DNA from: an uncultured Eubacteriales bacterium
GTDB lineage: Bacteria; Bacillota; Clostridia; Oscillospirales; Oscillospiraceae
Length of the DNA: 5,365 nucleotides
Assembly: GCA_900552015.1 (NCBI GenBank)
Contig: URXY01000080.1
Span: forward strand, 1-5,365
Reading direction: 5' to 3'
Position 1 is the stretch's first letter; every line of letters begins with the position of its first letter. Both the position numbers and the translations under genes were made by a program. The notes under the pieces were generated by a model. The model saw nothing but the letters and a program-made list of their open reading frames with translations. It was not told where the DNA came from and did not search any database. Shown one piece after another: positions 1 through 5,270 of this stretch.

Positions 1-148
1 CGTCAAGGTCGATAACGCCGCCGGCACGAAGTGCCCGCGCTGCTGGAAGCACTCCACCGAGGCGAATGCCGACGGTCTCTGCCCCCGCTGCGCCAAGGCG
101 ACCTCGGAGCTGAACCGCTTCTGCGAGGAAGTCAAGGAGCTTCTCTAA
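1..148 (+). CDS. ileS: Isoleucyl-tRNA synthetase, C-terminal end (partial)
   Basis: The reading frame begins at base 2 and gives the last 48 residues of a protein ending in TAA at 146-148; the 5' part lies outside the window. The visible part carries two cysteine pairs, CPRCW (residues 11-15 of the fragment) and CPRC (27-30), followed by a short helix rich in Glu and Lys. This is the zinc-binding tail found at the C terminus of bacterial type-1 IleRS (related to the Fpg/IleRS zinc finger), which supports aminoacylation of tRNA-Ile in the cytoplasm. The spacer between the two pairs is short (12 residues) and lacks the Asp-x-x-His-Pro stretch often seen there, a modest variation. The identification rests only on this tail, so another protein with the same zinc finger cannot be fully excluded, but the CxRCW pattern strongly favours IleRS. 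Confidence 0.85.
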   Translation, partial: VKVDNAAGTKCPRCWKHSTEANADGLCPRCAKATSELNRFCEEVKELL

Positions 149-159
149 GCCTTCGTTCC

Positions 160-196
160 CTGCGGGCGGTCTTCTGGCCGCCCGCAGCGCATTTTC
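160..196 (+). terminator. Probable ileS terminator hairpin
   Basis: A perfect 10-bp stem (160-169 with 178-187, ctgcgggcgg against ccgcccgcag) closes an 8-base loop and begins 11 bases after the ileS stop codon. It is followed by cgcATTTTcc, so the T tract is short and displaced by about four bases. The stem is very stable, but the poor T tract suggests incomplete termination, with possible read-through into queT. Called from structure only. Confidence 0.55.
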
Positions 197-243
197 CATC
201 CGTCTTATCCCCGACCCGCTCATAGCAGAAAGGAATCCCACCC

Positions 244-732
244 ATGCACTTTGACACCAAAAAGCTCACCCGCTGCGCGCTCATCGCGGCTGTTTACGTC
301 GCGCTGACGATGCTCTCCAACGCCCTGAACCTTGCCTACGGTCCCATCCAGCTCCGCTTTTCTGAGGCGATGACGGTCCTGCCGTTCCTGATGCCTGAAG
401 CAAGCTGGGGCCTCTTTATCGGCTGCGTGCTCTCGAATGTCCTGAGCCCCTACGGCCCGCTCGATATGATCGTCGGCTCGGCGGCCACGCTGCTCGCGGC
501 GCTCCTCACCGCCCGCTGCCGCAATAAGTGGACGGCTGCGCTGCCGCCCGTGCTCTGCAACGCCATCCTCGTCGGCGCGCTCATCGCGTGGGAGGAGGCA
601 GGCACAGGCAACGCCTTCCCGCCGGCCTTTTTCTACAACGCCCTCACCGTGGGCCTCGGCGAGGCAGTCGCCTGCTATGCGCTCGGCCTTCCCCTGCTCG
701 GCATGATCGAAAAGCGCATCAAGCTGAATTGA
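244..732 (+). CDS. queT: QueT-family ECF transporter S component (queuosine precursor uptake)
   Basis: This 162-residue, very hydrophobic protein has about five or six membrane segments (roughly residues 10-30, 42-63, 74-90, 99-117 and 131-153). It matches the QueT family in length and in its signature stretch YGPIQLRFSEAMTVLPF (32-48), followed by GLFIGCVLSN (56-65), an LDMIVGSAATLLAA-like segment (73-86) and LPPVLCNAILVG (100-111). QueT proteins are substrate-binding S subunits of energy-coupling-factor transporters. They are thought to import queuosine precursors (preQ0, preQ1 or queuine), working with shared EcfT and EcfA/A' subunits encoded elsewhere. The ATG at 244 is preceded by AGAAAGGAA (227-235). 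The gene starts 95 bases after ileS and no clear promoter of its own is visible. In many Firmicutes queT lies behind a preQ1 riboswitch; I could not recognise one here. The family call is confident; the exact substrate is inferred. Confidence 0.9.
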   Translation: MHFDTKKLTRCALIAAVYVALTMLSNALNLAYGPIQLRFSEAMTVLPFLMPEASWGLFIGCVLSNVLSPYGPLDMIVGSAATLLAALLTARCRNKWTAALPPVLCNAILVGALIAWEEAGTGNAFPPAFFYNALTVGLGEAVACYALGLPLLGMIEKRIKLN

Positions 733-766
733 AAAAAGAGGACTTCCATTCGGAAGTCCTCTTTTT
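733..766 (+). terminator. Bidirectional intrinsic terminator between queT and the lipoprotein gene
   Basis: A 10-bp perfect GC-containing stem (738-747 gaggacttcc with 752-761 ggaagtcctc) has the loop attc. It is flanked by five A (733-737) on the left and five T (762-766) on the right, which extend the pairing. It begins directly after the queT stop (730-732). Read on the minus strand it is again followed by a run of T, so it can also terminate the convergent lipoprotein gene, whose stop is at 787-789. Confidence 0.92.
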
Positions 767-786
767 ATCGCTTTTTTTGAAGATTC

Positions 787-1905
787 TTAGCCCACATACG
801 GCTGGCTGCTCTCGATGTAGATGCCGCGGCTGTTCGACCAGTCGACATTGAAGTTCAGCACCTTGCCGAGGTCGCGCAGCTTATGATAGGTGTAGCCGCC
901 GCCCTGATCGTCGGTGAGCAAAATCGCGGTGAAGGGGATGGTCTCGCCGTAGATCTTTGTTGCGGCGTCGGCCTTCTGGTAGCGGCGGTCGCCAGAGAAC
1001 GAAGTCTTCATCTCCGTGCCGTTGGCGGTATAGGCCGTGCCCGGCGTGATGATGACGCTGTCGTTCCAGTCGACGGCGAACTGCGCGTTCGTGCCGTTTA
1101 AGACCGAGGCGATATCGCGCAGGCGGACGTAGTTCGTCTCGCCGCCGTTCGCTCCGGGCAGCGCGTAGGTCTGGAAGGTCACATCGCGTCCGTCGACCTC
1201 AACGGTCTGGCGGCGCATATAGGCCGTGCCGCTCGCGGGGATGTTCTCCTGCGTCACGCTGCCGAGCGGGCGCTGATAGGGCACGTCGGTCTGCGAGGTG
1301 GAGAAGCGGTACGAGCCTGCATTCAGCGTGAGAAAGTCAAGCGTGACGACATTGTCCGTCACCGTGATGCCGGCACCCTGACTGTACTGGATGAGGCCTG
1401 CGGGGAAAGTGAAGCGGTAGGTCATCACCATGCCGTCGAGCAGCGCATCGAGCTGCGCGTCGCTGTAGTCGGGAAGCTGAGCGGCAAGCTCCTTCTTGAT
1501 CGCGCCGCGGCGGTCGGACTGGTCGTTCTGCACCGTCAGCGTCAGTCCGCCGTCGGAGGCGAGGGCGAGCGTGATCGTGCCGGGCGCGGCAGCAGCGCTC
1601 GCTTCGGTGATCTCAGCGGAGACGTCGGCAAAGATGGCATTGAATTCGACGGGATCTGCAAAGTTCTCGCTCGCCTGATCGCCGTAGTAGCCGCGGTTAT
1701 TGTAACGGAAGTAGGAAAAACCGTTCTGTGCCATCTCTGTACGCATATTCAGCGCGTCGACCAGCTCTTCCGAGAAGCCGAACTTTGCCTCGACCGTGCC
1801 GCTGCCGTCGGTGCGGAGGTCGGTGTCGGCTACCTCGCACATACAGCCGCTGAGCAGGGCCGCGAGCATCGTCAGCGCGAGCAAAACGGCAAAAAATTTC
1901 TTCAT
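787..1905 (-). CDS. Secreted lipoprotein with C-terminal stalk-like (copper amine oxidase N-type) repeats
   Basis: This 372-residue protein starts with a classic lipoprotein signal: MKKFF, a hydrophobic core, then lipobox LLSGC with the lipidated cysteine at residue 21. It should be anchored to the outer face of the cell membrane. Residues 22-210 are a beta-rich, LppM-like region including a DGSGTVEAKFGFSEELV stretch (33-49) and a YRFTFPAGLIQYSQGAGITV segment (163-182). Residues 230-367 hold two related modules: NYVRLRDIASVLN...FAVDWNDSVIIT (258-287) and YTYHKLRDLGKVLNFNVDW...GIYIES (338-366). These resemble the copper-amine-oxidase N-terminal/stalk domains that occur in many clostridial surface proteins and probably bind cell wall or other surface partners. 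The start is set by AAGGGG (minus 1914-1919), 8 bases upstream. It stands alone, convergent with queT and divergent from rpsF. The localisation is well supported; no specific function can be assigned. Confidence 0.85.
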   Translation of the reverse strand: MKKFFAVLLALTMLAALLSGCMCEVADTDLRTDGSGTVEAKFGFSEELVDALNMRTEMAQNGFSYFRYNNRGYYGDQASENFADPVEFNAIFADVSAEITEASAAAAPGTITLALASDGGLTLTVQNDQSDRRGAIKKELAAQLPDYSDAQLDALLDGMVMTYRFTFPAGLIQYSQGAGITVTDNVVTLDFLTLNAGSYRFSTSQTDVPYQRPLGSVTQENIPASGTAYMRRQTVEVDGRDVTFQTYALPGANGGETNYVRLRDIASVLNGTNAQFAVDWNDSVIITPGTAYTANGTEMKTSFSGDRRYQKADAATKIYGETIPFTAILLTDDQGGGYTYHKLRDLGKVLNFNVDWSNSRGIYIESSQPYVG

Positions 1906-1936
1906 GGTATATCGCCCCTTTTATGAACTATCCGAT

Positions 1937-1965
1937 ATTTTACACGAAATTTCCTCCGATTGCAA
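1937..1965 (-). promoter_or_regulatory. Sigma-A-type promoter for the lipoprotein gene
   Basis: On the minus strand, TTGCAA (1960-1965) and TAAAAT (1937-1942) are separated by exactly 17 bases. Transcription would start near 1930, giving a leader of about 25 bases that contains the ribosome binding site AAGGGG. Match to consensus and position are good; untested. Confidence 0.65.
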
Positions 1966-2048
1966 GCAATGCAAGGCTGCCGGACATGGAAAAAGATGGA
2001 AATTCACACTTTTTGCGGCAAAAATGACCGATATTTTTGAAAAAATGC

Positions 2049-2076
2049 TTGACTTTAGGGGATGGTTTTGTATAAT
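2049..2076 (+). promoter_or_regulatory. Strong sigma-A-type promoter for the rpsF-ssb-rpsR operon
   Basis: TTGACT (2049-2054) and a perfect TATAAT (2071-2076) are separated by 16 bases, within an AT-rich stretch that stands out from the GC-rich surroundings. The predicted start near 2083 leaves an untranslated leader of about 80 bases before rpsF. A strong housekeeping promoter is expected for a ribosomal protein operon. Confidence 0.85.
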
Positions 2077-2104
2077 AGTAGAGCTTGTAATTTGCATACA
2101 GGCA

Positions 2105-2138
2105 GATCCTTGCTCACACAAGGAATGTGTGGGCCATC
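2105..2138 (+). promoter_or_regulatory. Structured leader upstream of rpsF (candidate S6:S18 autoregulatory element)
   Basis: The rpsF leader can form an 8-bp stem (2112-2119 gctcacac with 2127-2134 gtgtgggc, one G-U pair, loop aaggaat). It is extended below an asymmetric internal loop by gat/atc (2105-2107 with 2136-2138). A competing hairpin, tccttg/caagga (2107-2112 with 2119-2124), uses overlapping bases. Many bacteria regulate this operon by binding of the S6:S18 complex to a leader hairpin with an asymmetric internal loop. The location and general shape fit, but I do not see the conserved CCG element clearly, so this is a candidate only. Confidence 0.4.
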
Positions 2139-2163
2139 AGTCCAAAAGGAGGTGCAACCAAGA

Positions 2164-2460
2164 ATGGCTAAGATTTCCGCAAACTATGAGGTCGTTTTCA
2201 TCATGGACGGCAGACTGCCCGAAGAGCAGGTCGCCGCTCTGACCGAAAAGTTCAAGACCCTCGTGGAGCAGAACAGCACGGCTATGGAGGTTGAGGAGTG
2301 GGGCAAGCGCAAGCTGGCCTACGCCATCAACTACATCACCGAAGGCTACTATGTTCTGATCTCCTTCACGAGCGCGCCCGATTTCCCGAAGGAATTGGAC
2401 CGTATCCTCGGCATTACCGATGGTATCATCCGCTCCATGATCGTCTGCAAGGGCGAGTAA
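2164..2460 (+). CDS. rpsF: 30S ribosomal protein S6
   Basis: This 98-residue protein matches bacterial S6 in length and sequence: N-terminal YEVVFIMDGRLPEEQ (8-22), then the conserved WGKRKLAYAI segment (46-55), GYYVLISF (61-68) and the ILGITDGIIRSMIV tail (81-94). S6 binds 16S rRNA in the platform of the small subunit as a heterodimer with S18, which is encoded two genes downstream. The frame is open further upstream, but the ATG at 2164 is chosen because AGGAGGTG (2147-2154) sits 9 bases before it, the protein then begins at the family's usual N terminus, and the earlier ATG would overlap the promoter. First gene of an rpsF-ssb-rpsR operon, the standard order in Firmicutes. Confidence 0.97.
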   Translation: MAKISANYEVVFIMDGRLPEEQVAALTEKFKTLVEQNSTAMEVEEWGKRKLAYAINYITEGYYVLISFTSAPDFPKELDRILGITDGIIRSMIVCKGE

Positions 2461-2473
2461 GGAGGAACGCGCT

Positions 2474-2920
2474 ATGTTGAACCGTATCGTCATTATGGGT
2501 CGGCTGACCCGTGACCCCGAGCTGCGCCGCACGCAGAACGGCACGGCGGTGACATCCTTCTCCGTCGCGGTGGACCGCGACTTCAAGAGCCGTGACAACG
2601 GCGAGAAGGCCACCGATTTCATCGACGTAGTCGCCTGGCGCCAGACCGCTGAGTTCGTCTGCCAGTACTTCACCAAGGGCCGTATGGCCGTGGTCGAGGG
2701 CAGATTACAGATCCGCGACTGGAAAGACAAGGATGGCAACAACCGCCGCAGCGCGGAAGTGGTTGCCGACAACATTTATTTCGGCGACAGCAAGCGCGAC
2801 GGCCAGCAGTCCGGCGGCGATTACGCCCCGCCTGCCTACGGCTCTCCCGCTGACAGCTACACCGCTCCTGCGAGCGGCGGCTTTGCCGAGATCGAAGAGG
2901 ACGGCGAGCTGCCGTTCTGA
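2474..2920 (+). CDS. ssb: Single-stranded DNA binding protein
   Basis: This 148-residue protein has an N-terminal OB fold (about 1-105) beginning MLNRIVIMGRLTRDPELR, with conserved TSFSVAVDRDF (27-37), DFIDVVAWRQTAEF (48-61), KGRMAVVEGRLQIRDW (68-83) and VVADNIYF (96-103). A flexible Gly/Pro/Ser/Tyr-rich linker (about 109-137) follows, then an acidic tip EEDGELPF. The tip is a slightly altered form of the usual DDDxPF peptide that docks replication and repair partners. It coats single-stranded DNA as a tetramer in replication, recombination and repair. The start is fixed by AAGGAGGAA (2459-2467), which overlaps the rpsF stop codon, so translation is probably coupled. The length and tail indicate the housekeeping chromosomal SSB rather than a plasmid or phage copy. 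Confidence 0.97.
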   Translation: MLNRIVIMGRLTRDPELRRTQNGTAVTSFSVAVDRDFKSRDNGEKATDFIDVVAWRQTAEFVCQYFTKGRMAVVEGRLQIRDWKDKDGNNRRSAEVVADNIYFGDSKRDGQQSGGDYAPPAYGSPADSYTAPASGGFAEIEEDGELPF

Positions 2921-2963
2921 TGTGGGTACGAAAAACCCCAATTCTGATAAGGAGGAATCATCC

Positions 2964-3221
2964 ATGGCTATGGAACGCGAAAACAGAGCCCCTCGCGCCG
3001 GCGGCCCCAACCGCAAGCGCAAAAAGGTGTGCCAGTTCTGCGTTGACAAGTGCGAGTATATCGACTATAAGGACGCCGCCAAGCTGCGCCGCTTCATCTC
3101 CGAGCGTTCGAAGATCCTGCCCCGCAGAACCACCGGTACCTGCGCGATGCATCAGCGTCAGCTGACCGAGGCGATCAAGCGCGCCCGTCAGATCGCTCTG
3201 CTCCCCTTCGTCACCGAATAA
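2964..3221 (+). CDS. rpsR: 30S ribosomal protein S18 (zinc-binding form)
   Basis: This 85-residue protein has the S18 signature: IDYKDAAKLRRFISERSKILPRRTTGTC (33-60), then HQRQLTEAIKRARQIALLPF (63-82). Cysteines C23 and C26 (CQFC), with C60 and H63 (GTCAMH), are placed to bind zinc, marking the cysteine-containing C+ paralog rather than the zinc-free form; C30 is an extra cysteine nearby. The N terminus is a basic, disordered arm (MERENRAPRAGGPNRKRKK). S18 pairs with S6 in the platform of the 30S subunit. The ATG at 2964 follows AAGGAGGAA (2949-2957); a second in-frame ATG at 2970 is less well spaced. It lies 43 bases after ssb as the last gene of the operon. No second, zinc-independent copy is visible in the window. 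Confidence 0.97.
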   Translation: MAMERENRAPRAGGPNRKRKKVCQFCVDKCEYIDYKDAAKLRRFISERSKILPRRTTGTCAMHQRQLTEAIKRARQIALLPFVTE

Positions 3222-3235
3222 GGAACAAAGATTTG

Positions 3236-3267
3236 AAAAGAGCTGCCCGAAAGGGCGGCTCTTTTTT
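3236..3267 (+). terminator. Intrinsic terminator of the rpsF-ssb-rpsR operon
   Basis: A 10-bp stem with one G-U pair (3239-3248 with 3253-3262) is closed by a GAAA tetraloop, preceded by A residues and followed by six T (3262-3267). It starts 15 bases after the rpsR stop. A textbook Rho-independent terminator. Confidence 0.93.
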
Positions 3268-3274
3268 ATCTGCG

Positions 3275-3334
3275 CTGCGCTGCATGGGGACAAAGCATTC
3301 TCCGCGCTTTGCGCGGGCTTGTAGTGCAGCGCGG
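3275..3334. repeat. GC-rich nested inverted repeat
   Basis: An outer pair gcgctgca (3277-3284) with tgcagcgc (3325-3332) encloses a compact hairpin ccgcgc/gcgcgg (3302-3307 with 3311-3316, loop ttt). It lies between the rpsR terminator and the palindromic element at 3352, in the convergent intergenic space, and no gene is visible in it. It may belong to the same composite repeat block: the tgcagcgc word occurs again at 3397-3404. Confidence 0.5.
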
Positions 3335-3351
3335 AACGCGGCTGCCAAGCC

Positions 3352-3417
3352 AAAAGGGGTATTCTCTTTCCGAAGAGAATACCCCCCTTTGCCCCGTGCA
3401 GCGCCATAAGCGCTGCT
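3352..3417 (-). repeat. Palindromic intergenic repeat element, copy 1
   Basis: Read on the minus strand, this starts with the small hairpin AGCAGCGC-N5-GCGCT (3400-3417), then GGGCAAAGGGGG leads into a 13-bp perfect stem (3356-3368 with 3373-3385, loop tccg). The same two-hairpin order and wording occur on the plus strand at 5271-5365. On the minus strand the long stem is followed by TTTT, so this copy may also terminate the AAA/CYTH gene that stops at 3424. No coding capacity. Confidence 0.7.
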
Positions 3418-3423
3418 ATCTTT

Positions 3424-4527
3424 TCACAGCTTCTGAGAAGCTGCCAACTTCCGGTTTTTGTAAGCCGCATCCCCCGTCACTTCGCGGAGCACGGTGATCT
3501 CCTCCGGCAGTGCGGCACTGTTTTGCCCGTACTGGAACAGCACGGCCTTTTCCGCGCTGAAGGGATACACGTCGATCTCGCAGCGGCGGTCGGCGAAGAC
3601 GAAGCGGTACTTCGTCTTGCGTACGGGCGAGAGCGCCGTGTCGCGCTCTAAGAGATACTTTTCATACTGCTTTTGCGAGATGGGGTGCTCGGTGTCCCAT
3701 TTTTCGCCGTTTGCCATGCGGTGCTTTTCGGTGTAGAAGTACAGCGCCTCTGTGCCATTTTTCTGCATACGCACGCGGCGCTCGATGTTCGGGTTCGTCA
3801 GCGCAAGGTAGGTCTGCGTCATGTCGATGGCCGCGGCGCGGTATTTTTGCGCGAACGCCGCCATGTCGGGCATGGCGATGAGGTATTTGCGCTTCTGCGC
3901 CATCGGCTCGACCTCGCCCACGGCACGGTAAATTTCGCGCAGGGCGCGCTCGATCTTGTTGTTGAAATTTGCGTCGTTGTCGATGATGCGCAGGTTTGGG
4001 TGCGCGCTCCACGCGCGCAGCGTGCGGTCGTCCATCTCACGCGCGTATTCGATGGATTCCGTGCGCGCGTTGTTGCCAAGGTCGTAGGCAAACTCCGCGC
4101 CCTTGGCGCAGGTGATGAGATGGAGCACGAGGTCGTAATTGGCAAGCACGCGCTCCTCGGTGCGGCCGTCAAAGCGCGCGATGACCTGCGTGAACTCCTC
4201 GTCCGACACGTAGGCCTTGTCGTCCATCAGTGCGCGGTCGTAGAGAATGAGAATATTGTCCTCCGGCACGAGCTGCGCAGCGTCCAGCGCGAGCTCTTCC
4301 TTATGGATCTGGTCGGCGACGACAAAGTCCTGAAATTGCAGCATCGACATACAGTTGTCAAAGGGCTTGATGCCAAAGCCCGAAATGAGCTCAGTTGCCG
4401 TCTCGGGGATGGTGATGACGCGCCAGCCGTCCTCCTGCTTGAATTCCTTGAGCACACGGCTCACGAGCGTGGTTTTGCCCGCCGCGGGGCCGCCCGTGAG
4501 GACGATCTTTGTGATGCGCTTTGCCAT
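3424..4527 (-). CDS. AAA_28 P-loop ATPase/kinase fused to a CYTH-like domain (TTD14-like)
   Basis: This 367-residue cytoplasmic protein has two parts. Residues 1-205 form a P-loop domain of the AAA_28/NadR-kinase-like type: Walker A GGPAAGKTT (12-20), PETATELI (41-48), a hydrophobic strand ending in an Asp-Arg (NILILYDRALMDD, 91-103), and a lid-like ARTES...YAREMDDRTLRAW segment (154-173) followed by IIDND and FNNK. Residues 207-360 resemble a CYTH/triphosphate-tunnel domain: KRKYLI (212-217), IERRVRMQ (248-255), YFYTEK (263-268), KTKYRFVF (304-311) and CEIDVYPF (316-323). The first strand lacks the usual ExExK glutamates. The same domain order occurs in the eukaryotic TTD14 protein, which binds GTP and phosphoinositides, and in many uncharacterised bacterial proteins. 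The ATG at 4527 follows the HAD gene stop by 2 bases, with AAAGGA (4537-4542) inside that gene, so translation is coupled. The substrate is unknown; a nucleotide-dependent kinase or NTPase role is inferred. Confidence 0.85.
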   Translation of the reverse strand: MAKRITKIVLTGGPAAGKTTLVSRVLKEFKQEDGWRVITIPETATELISGFGIKPFDNCMSMLQFQDFVVADQIHKEELALDAAQLVPEDNILILYDRALMDDKAYVSDEEFTQVIARFDGRTEERVLANYDLVLHLITCAKGAEFAYDLGNNARTESIEYAREMDDRTLRAWSAHPNLRIIDNDANFNNKIERALREIYRAVGEVEPMAQKRKYLIAMPDMAAFAQKYRAAAIDMTQTYLALTNPNIERRVRMQKNGTEALYFYTEKHRMANGEKWDTEHPISQKQYEKYLLERDTALSPVRKTKYRFVFADRRCEIDVYPFSAEKAVLFQYGQNSAALPEEITVLREVTGDAAYKNRKLAASQKL

Positions 4528-4529
4528 AG

Positions 4530-5198
4530 TTACGCTTCCTTTCTGTGCAGAAGATAGTCGCCGAACGTTTCGACGGTCTTAAAGTACAGGTCGCAGTTTT
4601 GACGCATGAACGCCTCGATCTCTGGGATGTCGTTCGACCAGCCCGCGGCGGCGAAGCGCACGTTCGCGGCCTTTGCCATGTCATATCCGGGCTTTAAGTC
4701 GTCGAGCACGAGCATCTGCTCGGCGGTGAAGCCGAGCTTTTCCATGATATCATAGAGCGCGTGCGGCTGGGGCTTGCGCCGGTCCTTTGGCACCTCCCAG
4801 CCGTAGACGAGCTTTGGCTCGGGAAGCTTATTTTCACGGTAATCGCGCAGGATGTTCGGCGAGAGCGAGTGCGACACGACGCAGATCGTGCCGCCGGCTC
4901 GCACATAGTCCCACAAAATATCGTGCATCCCGTCGTAGACCTGCGGCACGTGGTGCTGGACATATTCGTGCCAGTACGCCTGCTCGTGCTTCATATCCTC
5001 CTCGGTCATGCCGACCTCGCCGTGGAAAAAGTCATAGACGCCGGGGTCAAAGTTTTTGAGGACGTATTCCTCCAGCGTGTAGCGCTTCGCCTTGGGGAAA
5101 AACTTCGCCGTGTACTCGGCAAAGCAGGGATAGTGCACCGTCGCGGTGGAGTTGACCACAGTGTCGTCGTGATCGAGCACGAGGCAGGGGAAAGTCAT
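4530..5198 (-). CDS. HAD-superfamily phosphatase (subfamily IA-like)
   Basis: This 222-residue soluble hydrolase carries all four HAD motifs. Motif I is LVLDHDDTVV, with nucleophile D9, acid/base D11 and T13. Motif II is CVVSHS, with S109. Motif III is the lysine in RRKPQPH (K142). Motif IV is LVLDDLKPGYDMA, with D166 and D167. An alpha-helical cap (about 20-90) lies between motifs I and II, as in phosphoglycolate-phosphatase-like subfamily I enzymes. The family hydrolyses small phosphorylated metabolites such as sugar phosphates, nucleotides or phosphoglycolate; the substrate cannot be read from sequence. The ATG at 5198 follows AAAGGAG (minus 5207-5213) by 8 bases. It is the first gene of a two-gene operon with the AAA/CYTH protein, separated by 2 bases, which suggests the two act on the same or linked substrates. 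Confidence 0.9.
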   Translation of the reverse strand: MTFPCLVLDHDDTVVNSTATVHYPCFAEYTAKFFPKAKRYTLEEYVLKNFDPGVYDFFHGEVGMTEEDMKHEQAYWHEYVQHHVPQVYDGMHDILWDYVRAGGTICVVSHSLSPNILRDYRENKLPEPKLVYGWEVPKDRRKPQPHALYDIMEKLGFTAEQMLVLDDLKPGYDMAKAANVRFAAAGWSNDIPEIEAFMRQNCDLYFKTVETFGDYLLHRKEA

Positions 5199-5215
5199 AA
5201 AAAGGGCTCCTTTTT
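5199..5215 (-). promoter_or_regulatory. Ribosome binding site inside a small inverted repeat
   Basis: The 17 bases before the HAD start read on the minus strand as AAAAAGG-AGC-CCTTTTT, a 7-bp perfect inverted repeat that contains the AAAGGAG binding site and ends directly at the ATG. If it folds, it would partly hide the ribosome binding site. The stem is mostly A-T and the loop has only three bases, so the effect may be weak. Confidence 0.4.
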
Positions 5216-5229
5216 GATGCTTTTTTGAA

Positions 5230-5238
5230 AGTATAGCA
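5230..5238 (-). promoter_or_regulatory. Extended -10 promoter for the HAD-AAA/CYTH operon
   Basis: On the minus strand the sequence reads TGCTATACT, an extended -10 element (TG-N-TATACT). There is only a poor -35 (TTGCAG, 18 bases upstream, three of six consensus positions), as is typical for extended -10 promoters. Transcription would start about 25 bases before the HAD start codon, in the only AT-rich stretch of this intergenic region. Confidence 0.6.
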
Positions 5239-5270
5239 TATTAAGTGTCAGCCCTGCAAGGGCGGGAAAA

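Noticed and set aside
1931..2037. Direct repeat of ccgatattt at about 1931 and 2029 in the divergent region, considered as an operator
   Set aside because: Only 9 AT-biased bases, not symmetric, and not placed equivalently to the two promoters; chance is likely.
1921..2121. Minus-strand 66-codon open frame in the divergent intergenic region
   Set aside because: It overlaps both predicted promoters, lacks a good ribosome binding site and resembles no protein family I recognise.
2062..2163. Possible N-terminal extension of rpsF to an upstream ATG
   Set aside because: It would begin inside the promoter spacer, before the -10 box, and adds residues not found in S6; the ATG at 2164 has a strong ribosome binding site.
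2137..2775. Minus-strand 212-codon open frame across rpsF and ssb
   Set aside because: Shadow of two well-recognised genes, without initiation signals.
3309..3497. Small plus-strand open frame between rpsR and the AAA/CYTH gene
   Set aside because: It runs through palindromic repeats and into the antisense of a real gene; no ribosome binding site.
3673..4557. Long plus-strand open frame (294 codons) opposite the AAA/CYTH gene
   Set aside because: It is antisense to a gene with clear Walker and CYTH-like motifs, has a His/Val/Arg-rich composition typical of a GC-rich shadow frame, and has no ribosome binding site.
4761..5228. Plus-strand open frame opposite the HAD gene
   Set aside because: Antisense to a gene with all four HAD motifs; composition is a shadow of the real frame and no initiation signal is present.
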